Below are positions 54,185 through 63,508 of a stretch of DNA of 64,000 bases, piece by piece (positions within the stretch are counted from its first letter, which is position 1; each line of letters opens with the position of its first letter). Location of the stretch: assembly GCF_032595075.1 (NCBI RefSeq), contig NZ_CP118735.1:896001-960000 (forward strand). Direction: 5' to 3'. This DNA is from Streptococcus sp. 29887 (GTDB lineage: Bacteria; Bacillota; Bacilli; Lactobacillales; Streptococcaceae). The notes below the pieces were generated by a model that was not told the origin of the DNA, ran no database searches, and worked only from the letters and a program-made list of their open reading frames with translations. Position numbers and translations under genes: made by a program.

Positions 54185-55787
54185 ACAATTTTTGCCAATA
54201 GGATTTATAGAGAAAGAATTGCAGTAATCCCGAAAGGACAAGAATCAAGGTTGCTAGTCCAGAGCTTACTAAGGTCGGACCAATGATGGTAGTCATTACA
54301 CTACTGATGACGAGCAAGATGAATCCGAAAATCATCGTTAGCAAGATGGAACCAGCAATCAGCCATTGACCCGCTCCGCGACCGAAAAGCTGGTTGGAGT
54401 TCTGCCAGTTGAGCATGAGTAGGCGTTGGTCCCTCCAGTAGTATATTTGTCCAGTTAGTAGGGCAGAAACAAGTATGCCTAGACCAAAGAAGAGGGCTAA
54501 GACCATGTTTACTTTCATGACAAATAGGGCTAACATGAGATAGAGCAAAGTCGGAACCAGGAATTGAACCGCAGCAATCACCCAAAACTTCTGAATCGTA
54601 AACTGTTTGAAGTTAATGGGTAAGGTTCGGATGAAGTGATAGTTTTCCTTTTCCAAGGACATAGCTGTTCCGATAAAGGTTGTAGCACCTGCGAACATGC
54701 TTCCTAACAAACAGCCGGCCAGTAAAGCAATTCCGAAATATTCCCATGAAAGAACACCCAGTCTACCACCTTCAGTAATTTTTGAAATTGAAGGGAGCAG
54801 GGCAACTCCTAGCACCAATGACTGTAAGAAGGTCTGTACCATCAGGTTGCTATCGTTGAGGGTAGATAAATGGTGTTTGATAAGGGCCTGATTTAAATTC
54901 TGAGGTAATTTCCTTGGTTTGCCGACCTTACGTTTTGATGAAGCAGTATCAATCGCCAAAACCTGTTGGAAATAATTCGGAATAACAGTTTTAAAGGCAA
55001 AGTGGACCAATCCCAACATGAAGAAAATAGGAAGGATGAGATTGATAACTGTCCCCAACGAAATTGGTTGGCTGATGATGTAGTGGAAACCGACAAAAAG
55101 TGGCAATTCTGGAAACTGAACAAAACCATCTGATTGGAGGGAAACAGTCTGCTGGGATTGGAGAAACATAAGCGCTCCCATTGAAACCAGAGATGAGCCT
55201 GTCAGAAGAATGGTAGAAATGGTTGTCTTATGTGGGCTCTTAGTCAAGATTTCTCCGATAAAGTGCATAAAAATCATATTGAGAAGATTGACTAGGAACC
55301 ATAGGAGAATAAAACTTGGCAAGGCAAAAAGTGCAAAGGCTGGTCCACCTATTTGCCAATAGGTAATGATAAGAAGAGAGAGGCAGGGGATGAGGAAGGG
55401 CAAGACCATACCTTGAGCCGATAAGAATTTGGCGATAAAAACCTCGCTTGCTTTTAAGGGAAGAGGTAGATAGAGTTTGGTGTCCTTGCTGTCGTAGAAG
55501 ACAGAAAAGAAGCCTGTGAAACCGTATACGGTTGCCAGTATAGCAAATTGGGCTAGTTGTAGGGAGAAGAAACCTGTGGACCGTTTGTAATCAATCCCTA
55601 GAAAGAAGACGGAGTAGAGAATAGCCATCATCAGAATGAGGAAGCCTTGTTGGATAAGGATGCTCCGATAGGCTGAAAAACGTCCATCTTTATTCTTATT
55701 TTGTTTTTTCTTGACGGAAGCTAGCAGTTGCGGGTTGGAGTAGAGGATATTGATTTTGACCAATTCCCAAATCAGAGATTTGTTCAT
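54183..55787 (-). CDS. ABC transporter permease (ABC-2 type)
   Basis: 534 residues with about 12 membrane segments in two groups. It begins with a cytosolic stretch (MNKSLIWELVKINILYSNPQ), then KKKQNKNKDGRFSAYRS. It resembles large ABC exporter permeases of Firmicutes without known substrate. It overlaps its ATPase gene by 4 bases, so the two form one transporter. The cargo cannot be inferred. Confidence 0.85.
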   Translation of the reverse strand: MNKSLIWELVKINILYSNPQLLASVKKKQNKNKDGRFSAYRSILIQQGFLILMMAILYSVFFLGIDYKRSTGFFSLQLAQFAILATVYGFTGFFSVFYDSKDTKLYLPLPLKASEVFIAKFLSAQGMVLPFLIPCLSLLIITYWQIGGPAFALFALPSFILLWFLVNLLNMIFMHFIGEILTKSPHKTTISTILLTGSSLVSMGALMFLQSQQTVSLQSDGFVQFPELPLFVGFHYIISQPISLGTVINLILPIFFMLGLVHFAFKTVIPNYFQQVLAIDTASSKRKVGKPRKLPQNLNQALIKHHLSTLNDSNLMVQTFLQSLVLGVALLPSISKITEGGRLGVLSWEYFGIALLAGCLLGSMFAGATTFIGTAMSLEKENYHFIRTLPINFKQFTIQKFWVIAAVQFLVPTLLYLMLALFVMKVNMVLALFFGLGILVSALLTGQIYYWRDQRLLMLNWQNSNQLFGRGAGQWLIAGSILLTMIFGFILLVISSVMTTIIGPTLVSSGLATLILVLSGLLQFFLYKSYWQKL

Positions 55788-56527
55788 CCGACCTCACCTG
55801 CCTCTCTTTGTTGGCGACCTGCTAATTCTAGGTAGATGGTTTCCAAGTCCTTGTCAGGATATTGGGATTTTAATTCTTCCAGACTGCCTACGAAGATGAG
55901 TCGTCCCTTTCTGAGAATGCCAATACGGTCACAGAGTTGTTCTGCAACAGACAAAACGTGGGTCGAAAAGAGAACGGTGTTGCCACCCTTGGCATGGTCC
56001 TTCATCATCTGCTTGAGGTCAAATGAGGCCTGGGGATCCAGTCCTGTCAAGGGTTCATCCAAAATCCAAATATCTGGCTTGGGAATGAGGGCGCCGATGA
56101 TAATGGTTTTCTGTCGCATACCGTGGGAGAAACTGTCAATGGGTTCGTGCTGACGGGCAGTTATGTCAAAAAGGCTGGCTAGCTTGTTGATACGTTGGTC
56201 AACAGTGTCTTTGTTCACTCCGTAAACCTTGCCCATAAAGTGCCAATATTCAAAAGCAGTCAAGTGAAGAAAAATATCAGGCGAGTCTGGTACATAGGCA
56301 ATCCGTTTTTTGACCTCATCTCGATTTTCTTCCAGATGAAGTCCGTCGACGGAGATGGTTCCATGACTGGCTTGAATAATAGAAGTGAGCAAACTGATTG
56401 TCGTTGTCTTACCAGCACCGTTATGTCCAATCAAGCCGAAAATTTCCCCACTTTCGATGGTCAAATCCAAATCATCAAGGGCTACTGTGTCGCCATAGGC
56501 TTTACTAACGTGGTTAAATTGAATCAT
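55784..56527 (-). CDS. ABC transporter ATP-binding protein
   Basis: 247 residues. Walker A LIGHNGAGKTTT (about 33-44), Q-loop SIIQ, signature region DSFSHGMRQKTIIIGAL, Walker B IWILDEPLTGLDP and switch His in VLFSTHVL. Partner of the overlapping permease. The signature LSGGQ is replaced by FSHGM, as in many bacitracin- or EcsA-like exporters. Shine-Dalgarno TAGGAGG. Confidence 0.92.
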   Translation of the reverse strand: MIQFNHVSKAYGDTVALDDLDLTIESGEIFGLIGHNGAGKTTTISLLTSIIQASHGTISVDGLHLEENRDEVKKRIAYVPDSPDIFLHLTAFEYWHFMGKVYGVNKDTVDQRINKLASLFDITARQHEPIDSFSHGMRQKTIIIGALIPKPDIWILDEPLTGLDPQASFDLKQMMKDHAKGGNTVLFSTHVLSVAEQLCDRIGILRKGRLIFVGSLEELKSQYPDKDLETIYLELAGRQQREAGEVG

Positions 56528-56645
56528 AAGAACCTCCTAGATAAATATAATAAATTACAGTTATTATACTACTATCTTAGTACAAATGCAATAGTTTTTT
56601 AGAAAAAAGTTAAGAAACTCACAAATCCTATCCACAAGAAAAATT

Positions 56646-56661
56646 TGCTATAATAGAACTA
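56646..56661 (+). promoter_or_regulatory. uvrB promoter directly abutting the start codon
   Basis: Extended -10 TGC-TATAAT (box 56649-56654) ends six bases before the ATG at 56661. The start of transcription should fall at or next to the A of ATG, and no Shine-Dalgarno is present. Confidence 0.65.
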
Positions 56662-58646
56662 TGATCAATCGAAATACTGAAAACCAATTTAAACTTGTAT
56701 CTAAATATTCACCGTCTGGTGACCAGCCCCAAGCCATCGAAACCTTGGTCGATAATATCGAGGGTGGCGAAAAAGCCCAGATTCTCATGGGGGCGACGGG
56801 TACGGGTAAGACCTACACCATGAGTCAGGTCATTGCCCGTGTTAATAAGCCGACCCTAGTCATCGCCCACAATAAGACCTTGGCTGGTCAGCTCTACAGT
56901 GAGTTCAAGGAGTTCTTCCCAGAAAATGCGGTCGAATACTTCGTATCTTACTATGATTACTACCAGCCAGAAGCCTATGTTCCGTCCAGCGACACCTATA
57001 TCGAAAAGGATAGTTCGGTCAATGATGAGATTGATAAACTCCGCCACTCAGCGACCTCAGCCCTGCTGGAGCGAAACGATGTTATTGTCGTGGCTTCAGT
57101 TTCCTGTATTTACGGTTTGGGGTCCCCCAAGGAATATTCTGACAGCGTGGTTAGTCTGCGACCAGGTCAGGAGATTTCCCGGGACCAGTTGCTCAATTCT
57201 CTGGTAGATATCCAGTTTGAACGCAACGACATTGACTTCCAACGGGGGCGCTTCCGTGTGCGTGGAGATGTGGTGGAGATTTTCCCAGCTTCTCGTGATG
57301 AACATGCCTTCCGTGTGGAATTTTTCGGGGATGAAATTGACCGCATTCGTGAGATTGAAAGCCTGACAGGTAAGGTCTTGGGCGATGTGGATCACTTGGC
57401 GATTTTCCCTGCCACCCACTTCGTGACCAACGATGACCACATGGAAACGGCTATTGCCAAAATTCAGGCAGAGCTGGAAGAGCAGCTCAAGGTCTTTGAA
57501 GCAGAAGGAAAACTCTTAGAAGCTCAGCGATTGAAACAACGAACCGACTACGACATCGAGATGCTTCGGGAAATGGGTTACACCAACGGAGTTGAGAACT
57601 ATTCACGACACATGGACGGGCGAAGCGAGGGCGAGCCTCCCTACACACTGCTGGACTTTTTCCCTCAAGACTACCTGATTATGATTGACGAGAGCCACAT
57701 GACCATGGGTCAGATTAAGGGCATGTACAATGGTGACCGCTCACGTAAGGAGATGTTGGTCAACTATGGTTTCCGCCTCCCGAGTGCACTGGACAACCGT
57801 CCGCTGCGCAGGGAAGAATTTGAGAGCCATGTCCACCAGATTGTCTATGTATCTGCGACGCCAGGTGACTATGAAATGGAGCAGACCGATACCGTTGTCG
57901 AGCAAATCATTCGGCCGACCGGGCTGTTGGATCCTGAGGTAGAAGTCCGTCCAACTATGGGCCAAATGGATGACCTATTGGGTGAGATCAATGCTCGTGT
58001 TGACAAAGGCGAGCGGACCTTTATCACTACCCTGACCAAGAAAATGGCAGAGGACTTGACCGACTATCTGAAAGAAACGGGCGTCAAGGTCAAGTATATG
58101 CACTCGGACATCAAGACCTTGGAGCGTACGGAGATTATCCGTGATTTGCGTTTGGGCGTCTTTGATGTCTTGATAGGGATTAACCTCTTGCGTGAAGGGA
58201 TTGACGTGCCAGAAGTTAGTCTGGTGGCAATCTTGGATGCTGATAAGGAAGGCTTCCTCCGTAATGAACGGGGGCTCATCCAGACAATTGGTCGTGCGGC
58301 CCGTAACTCTGAAGGGCATGTCATTATGTATGCGGACAAGGTCACCGAGTCCATGCGGAAGGCCATGGAGGAAACAGCCCGCCGCCGTCAAATCCAGATG
58401 GCTTATAATGAAGAGCATGGGATTATTCCACAGACCATTAAGAAGGAAATCCGTGACCTGATTAGTGTGACCAAGGCTGTCACTCAGGACAAGGAAGAAG
58501 TGGTGGACTTTAACGCCCTCAACAAAGACGAACGCAAGGCTATGATTAAGAAACTGGAAGGTCAAATGCAGGAAGCAGCAGAAGTGCTTGACTTCGAATT
58601 GGCAGCCCAGATTCGCGACATGGTCATCGAGTTGAAGAATATGTAA
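56661..58646 (+). CDS. uvrB: Excinuclease ABC subunit B
   Basis: 661 residues. DNA-damage-verifying helicase of nucleotide excision repair. Walker A GATGTGKT (residues 44-51), the DNA-binding beta-hairpin [18 protein letters not shown], the helicase end QTIGRAARN and the C-terminal UVR domain that binds UvrC ([20 protein letters not shown]). The N-terminus [16 protein letters not shown] is the normal streptococcal start, so the absent leader is real and not a start error. Confidence 0.97.
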   Translation: MINRNTENQFKLVSKYSPSGDQPQAIETLVDNIEGGEKAQILMGATGTGKTYTMSQVIARVNKPTLVIAHNKTLAGQLYSEFKEFFPENAVEYFVSYYDYYQPEAYVPSSDTYIEKDSSVNDEIDKLRHSATSALLERNDVIVVASVSCIYGLGSPKEYSDSVVSLRPGQEISRDQLLNSLVDIQFERNDIDFQRGRFRVRGDVVEIFPASRDEHAFRVEFFGDEIDRIREIESLTGKVLGDVDHLAIFPATHFVTNDDHMETAIAKIQAELEEQLKVFEAEGKLLEAQRLKQRTDYDIEMLREMGYTNGVENYSRHMDGRSEGEPPYTLLDFFPQDYLIMIDESHMTMGQIKGMYNGDRSRKEMLVNYGFRLPSALDNRPLRREEFESHVHQIVYVSATPGDYEMEQTDTVVEQIIRPTGLLDPEVEVRPTMGQMDDLLGEINARVDKGERTFITTLTKKMAEDLTDYLKETGVKVKYMHSDIKTLERTEIIRDLRLGVFDVLIGINLLREGIDVPEVSLVAILDADKEGFLRNERGLIQTIGRAARNSEGHVIMYADKVTESMRKAMEETARRRQIQMAYNEEHGIIPQTIKKEIRDLISVTKAVTQDKEEVVDFNALNKDERKAMIKKLEGQMQEAAEVLDFELAAQIRDMVIELKNM

Positions 58647-58675
58647 AATCACTTTTTCTTGAAAAAAGATATAAA

Positions 58676-58960
58676 AAGAGGTTGGGCTCAAGCTCAACCT
58701 CACTTCTTAGGGTTCGTGCCACCATCTCAGCGCAGTGGTTAATTGGTAGATTTGTTCGTGTTTTACACTCCAAATCTGACCATTACGACTGTTGCGAACA
58801 AAGTTCGCTCTATTTCCAACCTCCAACAGTCACTACTCTGACTGTTGGAGCTATGCGGGGGTGGGAGTGAAACAGTCTGGGGATAGACTGTTTCAGCTCA
58901 ACAACATGAAATAATGACTTGTTGACGAACTCTTTTTTTACCAGTCGAGTTCTTTCCCGC
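58676..58960 (+). repeat. Intergenic palindromic repeat
   Basis: Opens with GAGGTTGGGCT-CA-AGCTCAACCTC; contains CTCCAACAGTC / GACTGTTGGAG (58821-58850, 11-bp stem) and AAACAGTCT / AGACTGTTT (about 58870-58893). GGGAGTGAAACAGT is shared with the 31.6-kb repeat cluster. No coding frame with a ribosome site. It fills the convergent gap between uvrB and the oxidase gene. Confidence 0.75.
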
Positions 58961-58975
58961 TCCCTTTTAGCTATA

Positions 58976-60085
58976 TTATAGTTTTTGAATGTAGTTATTA
59001 GGTGAATAGGCAGTACGGTCGAAGCTGGTTTCCTTTCCTAAAATTTCTTGAGCGATTTGCCAGCCGATGAATGGACCATTTGTCAAACCAGAGGAACCTA
59101 GACCGCTAGCAACCCAAACATTCTTCATGTCTTCGATATTGCCATAAAATGGTGCATAGTTTGAAGTGTAGGCACGGGTTCCGATACGTGTTCTGGCAAC
59201 GGGATAGTTGGCTAAGTCTGGCATAAACTCGGTTGCCTTATCTTGCATAGCTTGGATTTTTTCAGGGTCGAGTGTCAGGTCATAACCCATATCATCCTCG
59301 TGTGTAGCTCCCACGATGATTTTACCATTTTCAAATGGCAGTATATCAATTTGCCCATAGGGCATGCAGACTGGCCAGTTGTTTGTGTCGTATTGGGTAT
59401 CTAATTCCAACAATTGTCCTTTTTGTGGACGAATGTCCACCTGATAACCAAGAGGTTCTAGGATATGTGGTAACCAGGCTCCTGTAGCCAGGATGATGTG
59501 GTCGGCTGTCAGCTCTTGTCCATCTAGTTTGACAGTGTGAGCGTCTAGCAGTCTTGCTTGACCTTGAAGACGCGCTCCGCCATTTTTCAAAACTTCTTCT
59601 TGCAAAATGTCAATCAGACGCCCACCATCGATACGGCCGCCTCCTTCTAAATGAATGCCGTAAAAGTCAGGTTTGAGCGGTGGGAGATAATCGCTGATTT
59701 CTTCGCCTTGCAAGCTTGTAATTTGACCAATGGTGGGAGTATCTACACGGCGGTCTTCCGCAATCTTTTGGATTTTTTCTAGCAATTCTGGCTTGCTCTT
59801 CAGGCCGATAGTTCCAGTCTGTTTAAAAGGAATGTCCATGGCTCCAGTAGCCTCTAGATCTGCGACCAATTTGCGATAGAAGACTGCGCCTTCGGAAGTC
59901 AGTTTATACCAATCTTTATTTTTCTTTTGGGCCATCCAAGGGCATATAATCCCAGCAGCTGCACGAGTAGCGGTGCCGACACCATGGTCAATGAGGGTTA
60001 GGTTGACAGTTTCATCTTGGGAGAGGTAGAAGGCAGCTGTTGAGCCGACAATCCCTCCGCCTATAATCATCACGTTTTTTTCCAT
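58976..60085 (-). CDS. FAD-dependent amino-acid oxidase family protein (DadA/glycine oxidase-like)
   Basis: 369 residues. FAD motif NVMIIGGGIVGSTAAFYLSQ at the start, the central HIILATGAWLPHIL and the late WVASGLGSSGLTNGPFIGW belong to the DAO family. It would deaminate a D-amino acid, glycine or a similar imino compound. No dedicated pathway genes are adjacent, so the substrate is open. Divergent from the SGNH hydrolase gene with about 85 bp between them. Confidence 0.87.
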   Translation of the reverse strand: MEKNVMIIGGGIVGSTAAFYLSQDETVNLTLIDHGVGTATRAAAGIICPWMAQKKNKDWYKLTSEGAVFYRKLVADLEATGAMDIPFKQTGTIGLKSKPELLEKIQKIAEDRRVDTPTIGQITSLQGEEISDYLPPLKPDFYGIHLEGGGRIDGGRLIDILQEEVLKNGGARLQGQARLLDAHTVKLDGQELTADHIILATGAWLPHILEPLGYQVDIRPQKGQLLELDTQYDTNNWPVCMPYGQIDILPFENGKIIVGATHEDDMGYDLTLDPEKIQAMQDKATEFMPDLANYPVARTRIGTRAYTSNYAPFYGNIEDMKNVWVASGLGSSGLTNGPFIGWQIAQEILGKETSFDRTAYSPNNYIQKL

Positions 60086-60170
60086 ATGTTCATTATATCA
60101 CAAATTCAGAAGTTTATTTATTTTTTTCAAGATGGTACAATAGAATAATAAGAAAATCAGAGGAGTTCAC

Positions 60171-60791
60171 GTGTCAGATATTATGTATCCAGAGGTCCTA
60201 ACCGTTGGAAGTGGGGCCATAAAAGTTGCAACAGTTGGCGATAGCCTGACCTACGGTTACGGACTGGAGAACCGTGAAAAAGATGCCTATCCCTGTATTT
60301 TAGCAGAGAAGCTGGGGCATCTTTATCAGGTGTCCAATTTCGGCTTAAGTGGTCGTTCGCTTCAGTCGACGTCGGATTATCCCTATTTTAAAGAGAAAAA
60401 TGCCCAGTTATCACTTGAGAGTGAGGCGGATATTGTCATTATCATGATTGGTAGCAATGACAGCCGTGGTCCATACTGGAATAAGGAGCGATTTATTAGC
60501 GAATATAGGGAAATGGCAGAGCGGTACTTGAGTTTGCCTAGCCAACCAGATCTTTACTTGGTCATTCCACCATTCGTGCCAACCAGTCGCTTCGGGCTCA
60601 ATAATCAGATTATAGAAGACGAATTGCAAACCATTATTACAGCCATTGGTCAGGAATTGGATGTGCCAGTTATCAACCTCTATCCCTTAACCAAGGGGCA
60701 TTTGGAATATTATAGCGATGGCTTGCACTTGACACCTCTTGGAAATCAAGTCATTGCAGAGGAAATATACCGTCATCTTATCAATGGATAA
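60171..60791 (+). CDS. SGNH/GDSL-family esterase
   Basis: 206 residues from GTG 60171, preceded by AGAGGAG. Block I GDSLTYGYG (Ser25), block III IGSNDSRG and block V SDGLHLTPLG (Asp and His) complete the catalytic set. No signal peptide, so it acts in the cytosol. The substrate is unknown; deacylation of lipids or acetylated sugars is typical for the family. Confidence 0.88.
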   Translation: MSDIMYPEVLTVGSGAIKVATVGDSLTYGYGLENREKDAYPCILAEKLGHLYQVSNFGLSGRSLQSTSDYPYFKEKNAQLSLESEADIVIIMIGSNDSRGPYWNKERFISEYREMAERYLSLPSQPDLYLVIPPFVPTSRFGLNNQIIEDELQTIITAIGQELDVPVINLYPLTKGHLEYYSDGLHLTPLGNQVIAEEIYRHLING

Positions 60792-60801
60792 CCTGAGTTT
60801 A

Positions 60802-60810
60802 TGGTATAAT
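60802..60810 (+). promoter_or_regulatory. Extended -10 promoter before the signal-peptidase-like gene
   Basis: TGG-TATAAT, about 20 bases before the ATG at 60830, so the leader is very short but includes GGAGAG. Confidence 0.6.
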
Positions 60811-60829
60811 AGTATTGATTGGAGAGATT

Positions 60830-61372
60830 ATGGTAAAGAGAGATTTAGTAAAGCAGATAAGTTTGGTCATTCTGTTGATTTTTGGATTGATTGGTTTGAG
60901 AGTATGGTTCTTTGAACCAGTAACCATCACATCCCAGATGGCAAATAACTATATCAAAGAAGGCGACTTTATTGTAACAGTTCGCAAGGCTGACTTAACA
61001 CATGGGGATTTCGTTCTCTATAGGCATGAAGGTAAAGAATATGTCAGTCGTATTATTGCCATGGAAGACGAAACCGTTACATATATGGATGATGTCTTAT
61101 ATAAAAACGATGTGATTGTTTCGGAGAATTATTTGCAGACTCCGCATTCTCAGGAGAGTTATACAGAAGATTTCAATCTCGCAACCTTGACTGGTGGCCA
61201 ACATATCAGTATTCCAAAAAAGCATTATCTGGTTCTGAACGACGTTCGGACAAATAGACAGGACAGCCGTAGCTTTGGTTTAATTGCTGAAAAACATATT
61301 ATTGGGCGACTGACCTTCCGTTTAAGTCCCCTCTCAGAATTTGGTTTTATTAAGACAGGACTGGTCCAGTAG
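60830..61372 (+). CDS. Signal peptidase I-like (S26) protein lacking catalytic residues
   Basis: 180 residues from ATG 60830, preceded by TTGGAGAG; the TTG at 60815 is in frame but lacks a site. One N-terminal membrane anchor (about residues 10-26), then the S26 fold. At box B, where active enzymes read SMxPT, this one reads SQMANN (residues 35-40). At box D, where the catalytic lysine stands in KRVIGxPGD, it reads SRIIAMEDE with Ser73. The fold markers GDFVLY, the YMDDVLYKND hairpin and box E VLNDVRTNRQDSRSFG are kept. It is therefore probably a pseudo-protease or a non-canonical peptidase like pilus SipA (known for Ser/Lys substitutions). Confidence 0.8.
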   Translation: MVKRDLVKQISLVILLIFGLIGLRVWFFEPVTITSQMANNYIKEGDFIVTVRKADLTHGDFVLYRHEGKEYVSRIIAMEDETVTYMDDVLYKNDVIVSENYLQTPHSQESYTEDFNLATLTGGQHISIPKKHYLVLNDVRTNRQDSRSFGLIAEKHIIGRLTFRLSPLSEFGFIKTGLVQ

Positions 61373-61416
61373 GGCTGGTCTTTTTTCAATCAATTTTCTG
61401 GCTTATTTTCAAAATC

Positions 61417-61431
61417 TGACTAGACCAATTT
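61417..61431. promoter_or_regulatory. NagR (dre)-like box 1 upstream of the glmS promoter
   Basis: TGACTAGACCAATTT, an exact direct repeat of 61496-61510 and a good match to one arm of the TTGGTCTAGACCAA-type palindrome bound by GntR-family NagR. Confidence 0.6.
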
Positions 61432-61436
61432 TTTTC

Positions 61437-61465
61437 TTGACAACACATATGACTTGTTATATACT
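61437..61465 (+). promoter_or_regulatory. glmS promoter
   Basis: Consensus -35 TTGACA (61437-61442), 17-bp spacer, -10 TATACT (61460-61465). The predicted leader is about 85 nt with a small hairpin (CGATGTT / AACATCG) just before the ribosome site. Confidence 0.8.
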
Positions 61466-61495
61466 GATTTCACTGGTCTTTTTCTGAAAAAAAGT

Positions 61496-61510
61496 TGACT
61501 AGACCAATTT
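61496..61510. promoter_or_regulatory. NagR (dre)-like box 2 downstream of the glmS promoter
   Basis: Second exact copy of TGACTAGACCAATTT, 79 bases from the first; together they bracket the promoter, which suits looping or roadblock repression. Confidence 0.6.
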
Positions 61511-61557
61511 ATGAAAAAATGAAAGCCGATGTTAAGAAACATCGTAGGTGAAATGAT

Positions 61558-63369
61558 ATGTGTGGAATCGTTGGTGTTGTTGGAAATACAAACGCAACTG
61601 ATATTTTGATTCAAGGACTTGAAAAATTAGAATACCGTGGTTATGATTCAGCAGGTATTTTTGTGACAGGTGGTGAGCAAGCTCATCTTGTGAAAGCAGT
61701 AGGTCGCATTGCAGAATTGTCTGAAAAAGTTGGCGATAAGACTGAAGGGACAACAGGGATCGGTCATACTCGTTGGGCGACTCATGGTAAGCCAACTGAG
61801 AACAACGCTCATCCACATACTTCTCAAACTGCTGGACATATCCTAGTTCACAACGGTGTGATTGAAAACTACGCAGAAATCAAAGAGGAATATCTTGCAG
61901 GTCATGACTTGAAAGGTCAGACGGACACAGAAATTGCTGTACACTTGATTGGTCAATTTGCTGAGGAAGGCTTGTCTACTTTGGAAGCCTTCAAAAAAGC
62001 TCTTCATATCATCCAAGGTTCATACGCCTTTGCCTTGATTGATGCTACGGATGCAGATACAATCTACGTTGCCAAAAATAAATCGCCACTTTTGATTGGT
62101 TTGGGTGATGGTTACAACATGGTCTGCTCAGATGCCATGGCGATGATTCGTGAAACAAGTGAATATATGGAAATCCATGACAAAGAATTGGTTATCGTGA
62201 AGAAAGATAGCGTAGAAGTTATGGACTATAATGGTAATGCTATTGAGCGCGGTAGCTACACAGCTGAATTGGACTTGTCAGACATCGGCAAAGGAACTTA
62301 TCCCTACTACATGCTCAAGGAAATTGATGAGCAGCCAACTGTTATGCGTAAATTGATTAGCGCATACACAAATGAAGAAGGTAAAGTGACAGTTGATGCG
62401 GATATTATCAAGGCGGTACAAGAAGCTGACCGTATCTATATCTTGGCTGCTGGAACATCTTACCACGCAGGATTTGCCGCAAAAGACTTCTTGGAGAAGT
62501 TGACTGATACACCAGTGGAATTGGGTATTTCTTCTGAGTGGGGTTACAACATGCCACTCTTGAGCAAGAAACCTCTCTTTGTCATGATCAGCCAGTCTGG
62601 TGAAACAGCTGATAGCCGTCAGGTATTGGTGAAAGCAAATGAAATGGGCATCCCAAGCTTGACTGTGACCAACGTTCCAGGTTCTACCCTATCACGTGAG
62701 GCGACTTACACCATGTTGCTCCATGCAGGTCCAGAAATTGCGGTAGCTTCTACAAAAGCCTACACTGCACAGATTGCGACATTGGCAATCTTGGCTAAGG
62801 CTGTCGGTGATGCCAATGGCAATGCCTACGCGAAAGAATTTGACTTGGTGCATGAATTGTCCATCGTAGCTCAATCTATCGAGGCCAGCTTGTCAGAAAA
62901 AGATGTGATTGCTGAAAAAGTTGAAAAACTCTTATCAACTACTCGCAACGCATTCTATATCGGTCGTGGTAGTGACTACTACGTTTCTATGGAAGCCAGC
63001 TTGAAATTGAAAGAAATTTCATACATCCAATGTGAAGGCTTTGCGGCAGGTGAATTGAAACACGGTACCATTTCATTGATTGAAGACGGTGTTCCTGTCT
63101 TGGCCTTGATTTCAAATCATCCACACCTTGCAAGCCATACTCGAGGCAATATTCAGGAAGTAGTGGCGCGTGGTGCCAATGTCTTGACAATTGTAGATGA
63201 AGCAGTAGCTAAGGAAGAAGATGACATCACTGTTACAACAGTTCATCCATTCTTGTCAGCTATTGCAATGGTTGTTCCAACTCAGTTGATTGCCTACTAT
63301 GCAACTTTACAACGTGGTTTAGACGTTGATAAGCCACGTAACTTGGCAAAATCGGTTACTGTTGAGTAG
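61558..63369 (+). CDS. glmS: Glutamine--fructose-6-phosphate aminotransferase (isomerizing)
   Basis: 603 residues. It makes glucosamine 6-phosphate for peptidoglycan and amino-sugar polymers. Cys2 ([10 protein letters not shown]) is the glutaminase nucleophile; [11 protein letters not shown] and NNAHPH complete that domain. Two SIS isomerase domains follow ([21 protein letters not shown] and the C-terminal [12 protein letters not shown]). Not preceded by a glmS ribozyme: the ~85-nt leader is too short, and regulation seems to be by NagR-like boxes. Confidence 0.97.
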   Translation: MCGIVGVVGNTNATDILIQGLEKLEYRGYDSAGIFVTGGEQAHLVKAVGRIAELSEKVGDKTEGTTGIGHTRWATHGKPTENNAHPHTSQTAGHILVHNGVIENYAEIKEEYLAGHDLKGQTDTEIAVHLIGQFAEEGLSTLEAFKKALHIIQGSYAFALIDATDADTIYVAKNKSPLLIGLGDGYNMVCSDAMAMIRETSEYMEIHDKELVIVKKDSVEVMDYNGNAIERGSYTAELDLSDIGKGTYPYYMLKEIDEQPTVMRKLISAYTNEEGKVTVDADIIKAVQEADRIYILAAGTSYHAGFAAKDFLEKLTDTPVELGISSEWGYNMPLLSKKPLFVMISQSGETADSRQVLVKANEMGIPSLTVTNVPGSTLSREATYTMLLHAGPEIAVASTKAYTAQIATLAILAKAVGDANGNAYAKEFDLVHELSIVAQSIEASLSEKDVIAEKVEKLLSTTRNAFYIGRGSDYYVSMEASLKLKEISYIQCEGFAAGELKHGTISLIEDGVPVLALISNHPHLASHTRGNIQEVVARGANVLTIVDEAVAKEEDDITVTTVHPFLSAIAMVVPTQLIAYYATLQRGLDVDKPRNLAKSVTVE

Positions 63370-63375
63370 AAGGAA

Positions 63376-63400
63376 GGTCGAATTTATCGACCTTTTTTGC
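63376..63400 (+). terminator. glmS terminator
   Basis: AAGGTCGA-ATTTA-TCGACCTT followed by TTTT. Confidence 0.85.
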
Positions 63401-63449
63401 AATTTTATACAATTTTTAGGGAAATTATTCGAAAATTGAAAACTATTCT

Positions 63450-63478
63450 TTGAAATACAAGATATTTTCTGCTATACT
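63450..63478 (+). promoter_or_regulatory. Promoter of the amino-acid ABC permease gene
   Basis: -35 TTGAAA (63450-63455), 17-bp spacer, extended -10 TGC-TATACT (box 63473-63478). Confidence 0.75.
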
Positions 63479-63508
63479 AGAACCTAATCATTCTTTTAGG
63501 AGAATTCT

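Noticed and set aside
57975-58703. 242-codon frame on the strand opposite uvrB
   Set aside because: Shadow of a strongly conserved gene; no ribosome site or promoter.
58718-58760. tRNA-like stretch (CTCAGCGCAGTGGTTAATTGGTAG)
   Set aside because: It resembles a D-arm by chance, but no acceptor stem, anticodon arm or T-arm can be formed.
61466-61557. glmS ribozyme
   Set aside because: The leader is only about 85 nt with one small hairpin; the ribozyme needs a longer multi-helix core.
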